NCBI GenBank assembly: GCA_030149325.1
Contig: JASBRS010000018.1
Location: 1 to 41,188 of the forward strand
Direction: 5' to 3'
From: Deinococci bacterium
GTDB lineage: Bacteria; Deinococcota; Deinococci; Deinococcales; Trueperaceae
DNA: 41,188 nt
Part shown: positions 22,254-30,650 of the stretch, one piece after another
Numbering within the stretch: position 1 is the first letter of the stretch
Layout of the letters: every line of letters begins with the position of its first letter
Notes under the pieces: model-generated
Told to the model about the DNA's origin: nothing
The model's database searches: none
Seen by the model: the letters and a program-made list of their open reading frames with translations, nothing else
Translations under genes and position numbers: made by a program

Positions 22254-24341
22254 GTGACCGGACTGCAGGCCTTGGCACCTTGGGTGGCGCGGGCGACCCG
22301 CAGCCTGCTGCGGACCGTGCGGCCGGGCGGTGGGACCACGCTGCCGGGCTGGGTGGCGGTGCGCCTCGACCCCGACTTCGTACGCCGGACGGCCCGCCGC
22401 TACCCGCTGCGCGTGGTGATCACGGGGACCAACGGCAAGACCTCCACCATGACCCTGCTCAGGCACCTGCTCGAGGCCGGCGGGCGGCGCGTCGTCGCCA
22501 ACGAGGAGGGAGCCAACCTCCAGCAGGGCATCGCTGCGGCGCTCCTGGACGGACCCGGTGACGCGCTGGTGATGGAGGTCGACGAGGCCGCCTTCCCCAA
22601 GCTGGCGCCGGCGCTCGACCCCCACCTGGTCCTCGTCACCGGCCTGTTCCGCGACCAGCTCGATCGCTTCGGCGAGGTGCAGACCACGCGCCGCCACCTG
22701 CAGCGCGCGATCGACGCGCTGCCGGAGGCGCAGTTGCTGCTCAACGGGGACGATCCGCTGGTGGCGAGCCTGGCGATCGAGGGCCGGAGCCAGGCGTTCC
22801 GGGCCGCGCTCCCGGCCATGGAGGTCCCCAGCGACACCCCGTCGTGCCCACGCTGCGGCGGCGAGCTGGCGTACGCCGAGCGCTACTACGCCCACCTGGG
22901 GCGCTTCCACTGCGACGCCTGCGGCCTCACCAACCCCGACACCCCCTACCGGGCCGTCCTCGACGAGGCCGGGCTCGAGCTCGCCGGGGTCCGCTACCCG
23001 CCGCTGCCGCCCTACCTCCACCCGTACAGCGCCACCGCGGCGCTGGCGGCGGCGAGGATGCTGGGGGAGACGCCGCGGCTCGAGAGCTGGCCCGGTTCGG
23101 TGGGCGGGCGCGGCGAGTCGCGCCTGATCGAGGGCCGGCGCGTGAGCCTGGCGCTGGTCAAGAACCCTGCCAGCATGAGCTGGAACCTGGCCCAAGCGGC
23201 GGCCGACGCCACCGTGTTCCTCATCAACGACGGCGCCGCCGACGGCGTCGACGTGTCGTGGCTGTGGGACGCCCGTTACCGCGACGAGATGGGCGAGGTG
23301 GAGGTGAGCGGCACGCGTGCCCTGGAGATGCTCACGCGCCTGCGCTACCTCGAACCGCGGCCTTGCGCCCGCGCCCACGCCACCCCGCACGAGGCGCTGA
23401 CGGCCGCCGTGCGCGGGGTGCCGGAGGGCGGCCACGTGCTCGTCCTCTCGACCTACACGAACCTCAAGAACGCACACCAGCTCTTGGGGCGCCCGCTCGC
23501 GGAGGGCGTGGCCGCTCCCACGGAGCTGCCGGCCGACGGCGTTGGCGGGTCGGCTCCGGGGGAGCGGCGCGCCTCCGTCGCGCGCTCCGCGCGCCCCGTC
23601 CGGATCGCCTGGCTCTACCCCGACCAGATGGGGACCTACGGCGACGGTGGCAACCCCGTCGTGCTGGCGCGCCGGTTGAAGTGGCGCGGCCGCGACGCGG
23701 AGGTGCTACGGGTCGACGTCGGCGATGCCCTCCCGCGGGACGTCGATGCCGTGCTCATGGGCGGCGGCGAGGACCTGGCGCAGGGGCTCGTGCTCGAGGA
23801 CCTGCGGCGCCACCGCGCCGACCTCGCTGCTCTGTTGGACGACGGCGTCGCAGCCCTGATGGTGTGCGGCGGGTACCAGTTGCTGGGGGAGACCTTCGAG
23901 GTCGCCGACGGCACCCTGGAGGGCCTGGGCCTGCTGCCGGTGACGACCGTGCGCGGTGAGCCCCGGCTGGTGGGGCGGCTGCTCGTGGAGGGCCCGTGGG
24001 CGGCCGAGCCGCTGGTCGGCTTCGAGAACCACGGCGGCTTCACCCGCCTCCACGGCGGCGAGCCGCTCGGCACCGTCGCGCTGGGTCACGGCAACGCCTA
24101 CCAGGGGGCCGAGGGCGAGGGGGTGGTAGTCGGCCACGCCGTCGGGACCTACCTGCACGGTCCGGCGCTGGCACGCAACCCGTGGCTCGCGGACCGGCTG
24201 CTGGGCTGGATCGCCGAGCGGCGCGGCTGGCCCGCCCTGGAAGCGCTCGACGACGGCGTGGAGCGCGTGGCCGCGACGAGGCTCTACCCCAAGGGCTGGG
24301 AGCCCGGGGCCACCAAGGCGCCCGCGCCCGCAGTCCGCTGA
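22254..24341 (+). CDS. MurT-GatD fusion: lipid II isoglutaminyl synthase in one polypeptide
   Basis: 695 residues, GTG start behind GGGAGGGG. Residues 1-412 are MurT: P-loop GTNGKTS at 58-64, the LFRDQLDRFGE block, a four-Cys zinc ribbon (Cys198, 201, 220, 223) and the DUF1727 domain with DGVDVSWLWD (330-339) and STYTNLKNAHQLLG. A flexible linker (about 413-447) leads to a complete GatD glutamine amidotransferase (IAWLYPDQMGTYGDGGN, nucleophile Cys538 in VCGGYQLLG, His635 in GTYLHGP). MurT-GatD amidates the D-Glu of lipid II using ATP and glutamine. The subunits are normally two adjacent genes; here one chain carries both and all key residues, so the fusion should be active. Confidence 0.9.
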   Translation: MTGLQALAPWVARATRSLLRTVRPGGGTTLPGWVAVRLDPDFVRRTARRYPLRVVITGTNGKTSTMTLLRHLLEAGGRRVVANEEGANLQQGIAAALLDGPGDALVMEVDEAAFPKLAPALDPHLVLVTGLFRDQLDRFGEVQTTRRHLQRAIDALPEAQLLLNGDDPLVASLAIEGRSQAFRAALPAMEVPSDTPSCPRCGGELAYAERYYAHLGRFHCDACGLTNPDTPYRAVLDEAGLELAGVRYPPLPPYLHPYSATAALAAARMLGETPRLESWPGSVGGRGESRLIEGRRVSLALVKNPASMSWNLAQAAADATVFLINDGAADGVDVSWLWDARYRDEMGEVEVSGTRALEMLTRLRYLEPRPCARAHATPHEALTAAVRGVPEGGHVLVLSTYTNLKNAHQLLGRPLAEGVAAPTELPADGVGGSAPGERRASVARSARPVRIAWLYPDQMGTYGDGGNPVVLARRLKWRGRDAEVLRVDVGDALPRDVDAVLMGGGEDLAQGLVLEDLRRHRADLAALLDDGVAALMVCGGYQLLGETFEVADGTLEGLGLLPVTTVRGEPRLVGRLLVEGPWAAEPLVGFENHGGFTRLHGGEPLGTVALGHGNAYQGAEGEGVVVGHAVGTYLHGPALARNPWLADRLLGWIAERRGWPALEALDDGVERVAATRLYPKGWEPGATKAPAPAVR

Positions 24342-24398
24342 GCTAGAGCGAGGGCCCGCGCCGAGGCGGCGGCGGACCCGTCGGAGCACCCTAGAGAG

Positions 24399-24432
24399 GT
24401 ACGAGCCGCGCCTCGGAGGGCGCGGCTCGTAC
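24399..24432. terminator. Strong hairpin after the MurT-GatD gene
   Basis: Perfect 14-bp stem (GTACGAGCCGCGCC and its complement) with a 6-nt loop, 57 nt after the stop. It lies between convergent genes and may serve both strands. Confidence 0.65.
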
Positions 24433-24456
24433 GTTCCGGGAGGTGCGGGCTCCCGG

Positions 24457-24477
24457 GGGCCGCTCCGCGAGCGGCCC
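24457..24477 (-). terminator. Hairpin after the Ser-rich secreted protein gene
   Basis: Perfect 9-bp stem (GGGCCGCTC / GAGCGGCCC) with a CGC loop, 14 nt beyond the stop of the minus-strand gene. Confidence 0.6.
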
Positions 24478-24491
24478 GTCGAGGATGGGGA

Positions 24492-25145
24492 TCAGTCGTC
24501 CGTGGATGCCTTGACGTCGACGCTGGTGTCGGTCGAGGTCGAGCCGGTGGTGCCGCCGACGCTGGTGCCGACCTTGATGCTGTCGTCGCTGCTCGACTCG
24601 GACTCGTGGCCGCTGGTGTTGGCGCTCGAGGAGCTCGAGCTCTCGGATTCGCTCTCCTTCTCGTTGGAGCTGCTGTCCGAGCAGCTCGCCGTGGTGCCGG
24701 TGCCGCCGCTGGTGGCGGTGGTGGCCGGTCCCGTCGAACCGGTCGAGCCGGCCGACGAGGACTCGGACTCGGGGCAGGTGGCGTCCTTACTCGACGAGGC
24801 CTCGGTCGACTCCTTGACCTCGACCTTGTCGATGCCCGAACCCTTGGCGAAGTCGTCGAGCTTCTCGAAGCTGCCGTCGTGGACGACGGTGACCTGACTG
24901 CTGGCATCGACCATGGCCTGGAAGGTCTCCGTCTCCCCGTTCGAGGCGGTGACGGTGAGCGTGACCAGGCCGCTGGTGCCGGCATCGAGCGTCAGGGTCA
25001 GCTGGCCCTGGGCGATGGTGCCGGTGCCGACCTGGGCGCCGCTGTCGTTGGTCACGACGACGGTTCCGCTCTGGGGCAGCGAGCTGGCGAGGGCGACGGC
25101 GGCGAGGGACATCACGGCGAACAGTGCGATCAGGGTTCTCTTCAT
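24492..25145 (-). CDS. Secreted Ser/Glu/Thr-rich acidic protein
   Basis: 217 residues from the ATG at 25145; the longer frame to 25295 reads Gly/Arg noise with no ribosome site. Residues 1-21 are a signal peptide (MKRTLIALFAVMSLAAVALAS). Residues about 22-105 form a strand-rich module (SGTVVVTNDSGAQVGTGTI, LTLTLDAGTSGLVTLTV). From about 112 on, the chain is low-complexity Ser/Glu/Gly/Thr with two Cys (ATCPES, TASCSD) and only three Lys, strongly acidic. The N-terminal module looks like a small Ig-like/DUF-type surface domain followed by a flexible stalk or mineral-binding tail. No family is recognised. Confidence 0.65.
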   Translation of the reverse strand: MKRTLIALFAVMSLAAVALASSLPQSGTVVVTNDSGAQVGTGTIAQGQLTLTLDAGTSGLVTLTVTASNGETETFQAMVDASSQVTVVHDGSFEKLDDFAKGSGIDKVEVKESTEASSSKDATCPESESSSAGSTGSTGPATTATSGGTGTTASCSDSSSNEKESESESSSSSSANTSGHESESSSDDSIKVGTSVGGTTGSTSTDTSVDVKASTDD

Positions 25146-25253
25146 GGCTATCACCGGGGTAAGCATGCGCCGGATGCCTGAAGCCAACCTGAACACCATT
25201 CCGGATGGAAGCGGGTCGACGCGGCGGCCGAGGCGAGGACCCGTCCCATGGCC

Positions 25254-25286
25254 GGCGCCGCCCGGGGACGAGCCTCGGGCGGCGCC
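25254..25286 (-). terminator. Second hairpin downstream of the ribose operon
   Basis: Perfect 11-bp arms (GGCGCCGCCCG / CGGGCGGCGCC) around an 11-nt loop. It lies about 40 nt beyond the binding-protein stop and backs up the nearer hairpin at 25296. Confidence 0.5.
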
Positions 25287-25295
25287 GCCTGCCAC

Positions 25296-25316
25296 GGGGC
25301 GCGACCGACGCGCCCC
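25296..25316 (-). terminator. Terminator hairpin of the ribose-type operon
   Basis: 8-bp stem (GGGGCGCG / CGCGCCCC) with a 5-nt loop, 11 nt after the stop of the rbsB-like gene. Confidence 0.6.
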
Positions 25317-25327
25317 GACGGGCTAGG

Positions 25328-26314
25328 TCAAGGCAGGTTGTCCTTCGTCAACAGCTGCACCTCGACCGGCATGAACTGGCCGTTGCCGAGGGTGGAGAAG
25401 ATCAGGCTGTCGAGCGACAGCATGTAGGCGGCGTCGACCCCGAGCCTGCCCATGAGCTTGGGCTGTTGGGCCACGGTCGCGTCCATGGTCCCGGCCCGGA
25501 TCTGGGCCAGAGCCTGGTCGATGGCGTCGAAGCCGATCACCACGATGGGCTGGCCGTTGGGGCGCGTCGCGCCCGCCTGCTGGATCGCCTGCAAGGCGCC
25601 GACCGCCATCGAGTCGTTGGCGGCCACCACCGCGTCGATCTTGCCCTGCTGGGCCTGCAGGATGTTCTGCATGACGTCGAGGCCCTGAGCCTGATCGAAC
25701 CCGGCGGGCTGGTCGGCGAGGATGGTGATGCCCGGCGCCACCGTCTTCAGCTCGCTCTCGAAGCCGGACTTGCGGTCGATCGCGGCGGACGCGCCAGGGA
25801 TCCCCTCGAGTTCGACCACGTTGCCGCTGCCACCCAGCACCTGCGCCAGCCTGCGCGCCTGAAGCTTGCCTCCGAAGACGTTGTCCGACGCGATCTGCGC
25901 GACCACGTTGGCGCCGGAGCTGGTGTCGATGGCGCGATCGATGGCGAAGACAGGGATGCCGGCGGCGTTGGCCTGCTTGACGGCAGGCACGACGCCGGCG
26001 CTGTCGGTGGCGTTGACGAGCAGGACGTTGACGCCCTGCTGGATGAGGTCTTCGATGTCGGAGATCTGCTTGTTGAGGTCGTTCTGGGCGTCGGTGACGA
26101 CCAGCTTGATCCCGAGCAGTTGGGCTTCCTGCTGCGCCCCGTCCCTCACGTCCACGAAGAACGGGTTGTTGAGGGTCGAGAGCGACAGCCCCACCGTGAA
26201 GCCGGACTGTGCCACGGCCCCGCCCAGGACCAACGCCGCTACCAGCGCGAGCGGCCAGCGCCAGGCGCGTCCGCGCGATGCGAACCGCCACCTGCGAGTG
26301 CGTTCGAGTACCAT
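25328..26314 (-). CDS. rbsB: Ribose/monosaccharide ABC transporter substrate-binding protein (RbsB-like)
   Basis: 328 residues, ATG with GGAAAGG 6-7 nt upstream. A long basic N-terminus (RTRRWRFASRGRAWRW) precedes the signal-peptide core ending GGAVAQ at about 36. The mature chain is a type I periplasmic binding protein: VGLSLSTLNNPFFVDVRDGAQ, VTDAQNDLNKQISDIEDLIQQGVNVLLVN, IPVFAIDRAID, AANDSMAVGALQAIQ and VVIGFDAIDQALAQIRAG. The Asn and Asp of these blocks are the sugar contacts in RbsB. It is the last gene of the operon, unlike the usual D-A-C-B-K order, and would bind ribose or a closely related pentose. Confidence 0.88.
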   Translation of the reverse strand: MVLERTRRWRFASRGRAWRWPLALVAALVLGGAVAQSGFTVGLSLSTLNNPFFVDVRDGAQQEAQLLGIKLVVTDAQNDLNKQISDIEDLIQQGVNVLLVNATDSAGVVPAVKQANAAGIPVFAIDRAIDTSSGANVVAQIASDNVFGGKLQARRLAQVLGGSGNVVELEGIPGASAAIDRKSGFESELKTVAPGITILADQPAGFDQAQGLDVMQNILQAQQGKIDAVVAANDSMAVGALQAIQQAGATRPNGQPIVVIGFDAIDQALAQIRAGTMDATVAQQPKLMGRLGVDAAYMLSLDSLIFSTLGNGQFMPVEVQLLTKDNLP

Positions 26315-26403
26315 CCCAGCCCTTCCTTTCGCGGTCCCGTTCGGACCCCTCCTCTCCGAGGGCCCCGGGCGAGGGTCGCCGGGGACACGTCCAGACGGCG
26401 GGT

Positions 26404-27411
26404 CTACAGGCTCTCACCCCCTCTCGCGCGGCGCAGCGAGCGTTCCAGCAGGAGCGCCAGCAAGATCACGCCGCCCTTGGTGATCTGTTGCCAGTAGGCC
26501 TGGACGTTGAGCAGGTTCAGGCCGTTGGAGATGAGCTGCAGGATGATGGCGCCGACCAGGGTCTTGACGACCGAGCCGCGGCCGCCGTACAGGCTGGTGC
26601 CGCCGAGGACCACGGCGGCGATGACGTCGAGCTCCCAGCCGGCGGCCGCGGTGGGTTGCGCCGAGTCCAGCCGTGAGGTCAGGAGCACACCGCCCAGCCC
26701 GGCCAGGGCCCCGGCCAGCGCGAAGACGCCGAGCTTGAGGCGGTCGACGTTGATGCCGGCCAGGGCGACCGCCCGCCGGTTGGTCCCGGCCGCGTAGATG
26801 TAGCGACCCAGTTGGGTGGTGTGCAAGAACAGCGCGGCCAGGACGTAGAGGGTCACCAGGATCACGATGGGCACGGGGACGGTGGCGAGCCTCCCGTAGG
26901 CCAGGACCGAGAAGTCCGGCCCCAGCGCGAAGATGGGGCGGCCGCCGGTGTACAGCAGCGTGAGGCCACGGGCGATCGACAGCATGCCGAGGGTGACGAT
27001 GAACGAGGGGATGCCCCCCCGCACCGTGAGGACGCCGTTGATCGCTCCCAGCACGGTGCCGACGGCCAGGCCCGCTGCGATGGCGACGAGCAGCCCGACC
27101 ACGCCGCCGGCGGCGCCCCCCACCGCGAACTTCAGCACGCCGGCGGTGACGGCCCCGCTGAGCGCAGCGACCGAGCCCACCGAGAGATCGATCTCGGCCA
27201 GCAGGATGACCATGGTGGCGCCTACCGCGATGACGGCCACCGTCGAGGCCTGGACCGCGATGTTCAGGAGGTTGCCGGGGCGCAGGAAGTTCGGACTCAA
27301 CAGCGCCATGACGAGCACGAACAGGGCCAACACCAGGTAGATGCCGTAGCCGAGGGCCAGCTCGCGCCAGTCGCGGCGACGTTCGAGGGCCGGAGCGTCC
27401 GACTCAGGCAT
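26404..27411 (-). CDS. rbsC: Ribose/monosaccharide ABC transporter permease (RbsC-like)
   Basis: 335 residues. About ten membrane helices with the RbsC/AraH hallmarks: VILLAEIDLSVGSVAALSG near residue 68-86, GAINGVLTVRGGIPSFIVTLGM near 125-150 and the ATPase-contact loop LGRYIYAAGTNRRAVALAGI near 200. GGTSLYGGRGSVVKTLVGA closes the core. Its start lies 8 nt inside the end of the ATPase gene, so the two are translationally coupled. It forms the pathway for the pentose bound by the downstream binding protein. Confidence 0.9.
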   Translation of the reverse strand: MPESDAPALERRRDWRELALGYGIYLVLALFVLVMALLSPNFLRPGNLLNIAVQASTVAVIAVGATMVILLAEIDLSVGSVAALSGAVTAGVLKFAVGGAAGGVVGLLVAIAAGLAVGTVLGAINGVLTVRGGIPSFIVTLGMLSIARGLTLLYTGGRPIFALGPDFSVLAYGRLATVPVPIVILVTLYVLAALFLHTTQLGRYIYAAGTNRRAVALAGINVDRLKLGVFALAGALAGLGGVLLTSRLDSAQPTAAAGWELDVIAAVVLGGTSLYGGRGSVVKTLVGAIILQLISNGLNLLNVQAYWQQITKGGVILLALLLERSLRRARGGESL

Positions 27412-28177
27412 AGCCGGCCCCCCGCGTGCGCTCGCTGCCCACGATGTACGTCACCAGCTCCTCGAGGTCGGTGGCTCCGGTGTCGAGGTCGGCCACCTTC
27501 CGGCCCTTGCGTAGGACCACGATCCGGTCGGTCACGTCCAGCACGTCCTGCAGGGTGTGGCTGATGAGGATCACGGCGACCCCCTGCGCCACCAGCGTGC
27601 GGGGCATCTCCAGCACCTTGCGGGCCTCCGTTACGGCCAGGGCCGACGTCGGTTCGTCGAGGATCACCAGTTGGGGCCGCGTGTAGAGCGCCCGACTGAT
27701 CGCCACGCTCTGACGCTGGCCGCCCGAGAGCATGCCGACCTCGGTCCCGCTGGAGGGCAGCTCGAGGCCCAGGCGGCCCAGCAGCTCACGGGCCGAGCGC
27801 TGCATCGCGTGCTTGTTCAGCACCTTCACCGGACCGGCGCCGTAGCGGACGATCTCGCGTCCCAAGAAGATGTTGCCGGCGGCGTCGAGGGTGTCGACCA
27901 GCGCCAGGTCCTGGTAGACGGTCTCGATCCCGATGGTCTTGGCGTAGCGCGGGTTGACGATCCGGACCTGCTGGCCGTCGAAGCGGATCCGGCCGCCGTC
28001 CGGCTGGTAGGCGCCGGACACGACCTTGATGAGCGTCGACTTGCCCGCGCCGTTGTCGCCGATCAGGCCCAGGACCGTTCCGCGCTCCAGCGTCAGCGAC
28101 ACGCCGTCGAGCGCGAGCACACCGCCGAAGCGCTTGACGATGCCGTCGAGCTCGAGGAGCGGACCTTGGTTGGACAT
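27404..28177 (-). CDS. Monosaccharide ABC transporter ATP-binding protein, single nucleotide-binding domain
   Basis: 257 residues: Walker A GDNGAGKST at 40-48, signature MLSGGQRQ at 149-156, Walker B VILDEPTSAL at 171-180 and switch His207. Classical RbsA has two nucleotide-binding domains in tandem (about 500 residues); this one has only one, as in FrcA-type sugar importers, so it must work as a homodimer. The context (ribose permease, binding protein, RbsD, RbsK) still makes a pentose the most likely cargo. Confidence 0.88.
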   Translation of the reverse strand: MSNQGPLLELDGIVKRFGGVLALDGVSLTLERGTVLGLIGDNGAGKSTLIKVVSGAYQPDGGRIRFDGQQVRIVNPRYAKTIGIETVYQDLALVDTLDAAGNIFLGREIVRYGAGPVKVLNKHAMQRSARELLGRLGLELPSSGTEVGMLSGGQRQSVAISRALYTRPQLVILDEPTSALAVTEARKVLEMPRTLVAQGVAVILISHTLQDVLDVTDRIVVLRKGRKVADLDTGATDLEELVTYIVGSERTRGAGYA

Positions 28178-28241
28178 CCCGCGACCTCCTAGGGAGCGCC
28201 GATCTGGGCTGGAGGGTGCCGTGCCTCACGGAGCCGGCGGC

Positions 28242-28637
28242 TCAGAACGGCACGCCGCACTCCAGGATGACGTTGGCGTACGGCGAGGCCTCCCCGGTCC
28301 GCACGACGGCCCGTACCATCGGCAGCTCGTGCTTGAGTTGCTCGTGGGGCACCCGGTCGAGGGGAACCTCCGGGAAGGCCGAGCGCAGCACCTCCAAGGC
28401 GTCGGTGTTGTGATGGACGGCCTCCTCCGCGACCGTCAAGCGCTGGACGACGAGCTCGTCGGCCAGCGCCGCGACCACCTGGGCGAACGTCGGGACCCCG
28501 TGCACCAGGGCCAGGTCCACGACCGGCACGTCGGGTGGCACGGGCAGGCCGCAGTCGGCGATGACGAGCTGGTCGGTGTGACCGAGCGTGGCCACCACCT
28601 CACTCAGGTGGGCGTTCAGGATGCCGCGTCTCTTCAT
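28242..28637 (-). CDS. rbsD: D-ribose pyranase RbsD
   Basis: 131 residues, the family's usual length. The N-terminus MKRRGILNAHLSEVVATLGH has the conserved catalytic His20; DCGLPVPP, VDLALVHGVPTF and the C-terminal ASPYANVILECGVPF are the other family blocks. It converts the pyranose to the furanose form so that ribokinase can act on it. Its start lies 38 nt inside the end of rbsK, an unusually long overlap that implies coupled translation. Confidence 0.92.
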   Translation of the reverse strand: MKRRGILNAHLSEVVATLGHTDQLVIADCGLPVPPDVPVVDLALVHGVPTFAQVVAALADELVVQRLTVAEEAVHHNTDALEVLRSAFPEVPLDRVPHEQLKHELPMVRAVVRTGEASPYANVILECGVPF

Positions 28638-29610
28638 GCTGACCCCCCGGGCGACCGTCCGGCCTGCCCTGTTGTCCGGCTAGGAAGCGTTCGACCTCGC
28701 TCCGGCTCGCCATCGACGGTTGCGCGCCCGGTCGCGTCACCGTGATCGCGGCCGCGGCGTGCGCGAAGCGCACCGCGGCCGCGAGAGTGTCCGTGCCCTC
28801 GGACGGCTCCGCGAGCGCGCTGGCGAGGGCGCCGTTGAAGGCGTCGCCGGCCGCCGTGGTATCGACGGCCTCGACCGCGAACCCGGGCAGCTCCTCGAAG
28901 CCGTCGTCATCGAGGAGGTAGGCGCCTCGGGCGCCCGCCTTGGTGAGCACGCGTCGGATCCGCGTACGCTCCCGCAGTACGCTCGCGGCTCGTCGGATGT
29001 GATCGACCCCTTCGGTCGGGAGGCCGGTCAGCGTCGCCAGCTCGTGTTCGTTGGGGGTGATCATCCACACGCGCTCGAGGGGGAGAGCCTCGAGCGACCG
29101 GGCGGGCGCGGGGTCGAGCACCACGCGCGGGCCGCCGCTGTCGGGGAGCCGCCGGAGGAGGTGCGCCAGCGTTGCCAACGGCACTTCGAGCTGCAGCAGC
29201 AGGTAGCTCGCCCGGCCCAGGGCCTCGGCGTGGCGGTCGACGTAGTCGGCGTCGACCCGGCCGTTGGCGCCGGCGGCGATGGCGATCATGTTCTCGGCGG
29301 CGTCGTCGACCCAGATGTTCGCGGTACCGGTGGCGACGCCGTCGATCGCCGCCACGGCGCTCGCATCGACGCCGGCGCCGCCAAGCGAAGCGCGCAAGCG
29401 CTCGGCCAGGACGTCGGTGCCCAGGGCGCCGTACATCGACACCGCGCTACCCAAGCGGCCGCACGCGACCGCCTGGTTGGCGCCCTTGCCGCCCGGGTAC
29501 ATCGCGAACGAGCGCGCAGCCACCGTCTCGCCGGGGTGCGGGAAGTGCTCGAGGCGCGTGACCAGGTCGACGTTGAGGCTACCGAACACCGCGATGCTGC
29601 GGTCGTGCAT
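28600..29610 (-). CDS. rbsK: Ribokinase RbsK (PfkB family)
   Basis: 336 residues, ATG with GAGGGATG upstream. The first PfkB signature is FAMYPGGKGANQAVACGRLG near 35-55; the second, VDTTAAGDAFNGALASAL near 255-272, carries the catalytic Asp and the anion hole. NVDLVTRLEHFPHPGE at the N-terminus is the substrate strand of ribokinases. The C-terminal 25 residues are a Gly/Pro/Glu-rich tail that arises because the end overlaps rbsD. It makes ribose-5-phosphate from the imported pentose. It is the first gene of the operon. Confidence 0.92.
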   Translation of the reverse strand: MHDRSIAVFGSLNVDLVTRLEHFPHPGETVAARSFAMYPGGKGANQAVACGRLGSAVSMYGALGTDVLAERLRASLGGAGVDASAVAAIDGVATGTANIWVDDAAENMIAIAAGANGRVDADYVDRHAEALGRASYLLLQLEVPLATLAHLLRRLPDSGGPRVVLDPAPARSLEALPLERVWMITPNEHELATLTGLPTEGVDHIRRAASVLRERTRIRRVLTKAGARGAYLLDDDGFEELPGFAVEAVDTTAAGDAFNGALASALAEPSEGTDTLAAAVRFAHAAAAITVTRPGAQPSMASRSEVERFLAGQQGRPDGRPGGQHEETRHPERPPE

Positions 29611-29663
29611 GGCATCCCTCGCGTCCTAGGAAGAGCCCTTCGAGGAGCTGCGGAACGGCCTCC

Positions 29664-29669
29664 ATCATA
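29664..29669 (-). promoter_or_regulatory. Candidate -10 element for the rbs operon
   Basis: TATGAT on the minus strand, about 55 nt upstream of the rbsK ATG. The expected -35 position has no good match, so activation by a regulator or a weak promoter is possible. Confidence 0.3.
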
Positions 29670-29721
29670 GCCACGCCGCCGAACCCTCGATGCCCGGACG
29701 TCACGCGTCCGTCGGCGTCCC

Positions 29722-30171
29722 TCACGTGGTCGGGAGCGGGCGCAGGTCGGGCTCGAGGTAGCGCGTGCGCGCCTCGTCGCTCTCGAGGCGCTCCTGCGAG
29801 TAGTAGCTGCGGATGACCGAGGCGTGCCCGTAGCGTTCGAGGAGCGGCGCGATGCGGCGGTGCAGCGGAAGAGCCGGGTCGGTGCCCGCCAGTCCTGCCG
29901 CCAGGAGCCGGACCCAGAACACCGTCATGGTCTCGCGGTACTTCACGCGTGCCGCGGTCGGATCGCCGAGGGCCAGCTCCAGGAAGCGCAGCAACCCCGT
30001 GCGCATGTGCTCGATGGCGCCCTCCTCGCCGTAGCGATCGAGGTAGGCGAGCGCCACGGCGAGGTGGGCGCGATGGGAGAACCCACCTTCCGGGGCGATG
30101 CCATGCTCGAAGTCGTCCACCAGGCCGGCGAGGGCCGCGTCGCTGTCGAAGGGGGAGGGGGTCTGGGCCAT
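29722..30171 (-). CDS. Helical cytosolic protein of unknown function
   Basis: 149 residues, starting 11 nt after the UspA stop. The pattern FSHRAHLAVALAYLDRYGEE, with later KYRETMTVFWVRLLA and HASVIRSYYSQERLESDEAR, recurs in small unnamed bacterial proteins; I do not know a function. Several His and Tyr/Glu in helix positions (HRAHL, YRETMT) could form a ligand or metal site. It is the last gene of the long V-ATPase/UspA transcription unit; a small hairpin (GGACG/CGTCC, 29696-29710) follows. Confidence 0.6.
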   Translation of the reverse strand: MAQTPSPFDSDAALAGLVDDFEHGIAPEGGFSHRAHLAVALAYLDRYGEEGAIEHMRTGLLRFLELALGDPTAARVKYRETMTVFWVRLLAAGLAGTDPALPLHRRIAPLLERYGHASVIRSYYSQERLESDEARTRYLEPDLRPLPTT

Positions 30172-30182
30172 GGGCTCGGACC

Positions 30183-30650
30183 TCAGCTTACGCGCTCCGG
30201 CTCCTCGTGTTTGACGACCAGCACCGGGCAGTGGGCGAAGTCCAGAACGCGTTGCGTCACCGAGCCGAGCAGCACGCGCCGCGTGCCGCGCTGGCCGACG
30301 TGGCCCATCACGATCAGCTCGGCCCCGACCTCGCGGGCCAGGGCCACGATCTCCTCGAAGGGATCGCCCTCCCGCACCTGGCTGTCGACGTCCACGCCGA
30401 CCTCGCGTGCCTCGTGCTCCAGCAGCTCGAGATAGCGCCGGCCGTGGTCACGGAGCTCGCTCTCGACCTCGGCTTCGGTACGCTCCGCGAAGCGTCGCAA
30501 CTCGGCGAGCACGGCGCGGTCGACCACGAACAACAGGGTCAGGCGGCCATCGCCTCCCGACAGCATGCGGACGGCCAGCTGTCCGGCACGGATCGAGCCG
30601 AGCGAGCCGTCGGTCGGCACCAGGATGCTGCGGAACACGCTAGGGGACAC
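30183..30650 (-). CDS. Universal stress protein, UspA family (1)
   Basis: 155 residues from a GTG at 30650 that lies 11 nt inside the end of the ATPase D gene, with GGAGGAGGAC directly upstream; an internal GTG at 30638 (starting FRSILVPTDGS) is an alternative. The ATP-binding pattern G-x2-G-x9-G-S is intact in GHVGQRGTRRVLLGSVT near residue 120-135, so it should be an ATP-binding USP. Coupling to the ATPase suggests that the level of this protein follows that of the enzyme. Confidence 0.87.
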   Translation of the reverse strand: MSPSVFRSILVPTDGSLGSIRAGQLAVRMLSGGDGRLTLLFVVDRAVLAELRRFAERTEAEVESELRDHGRRYLELLEHEAREVGVDVDSQVREGDPFEEIVALAREVGAELIVMGHVGQRGTRRVLLGSVTQRVLDFAHCPVLVVKHEEPERVS

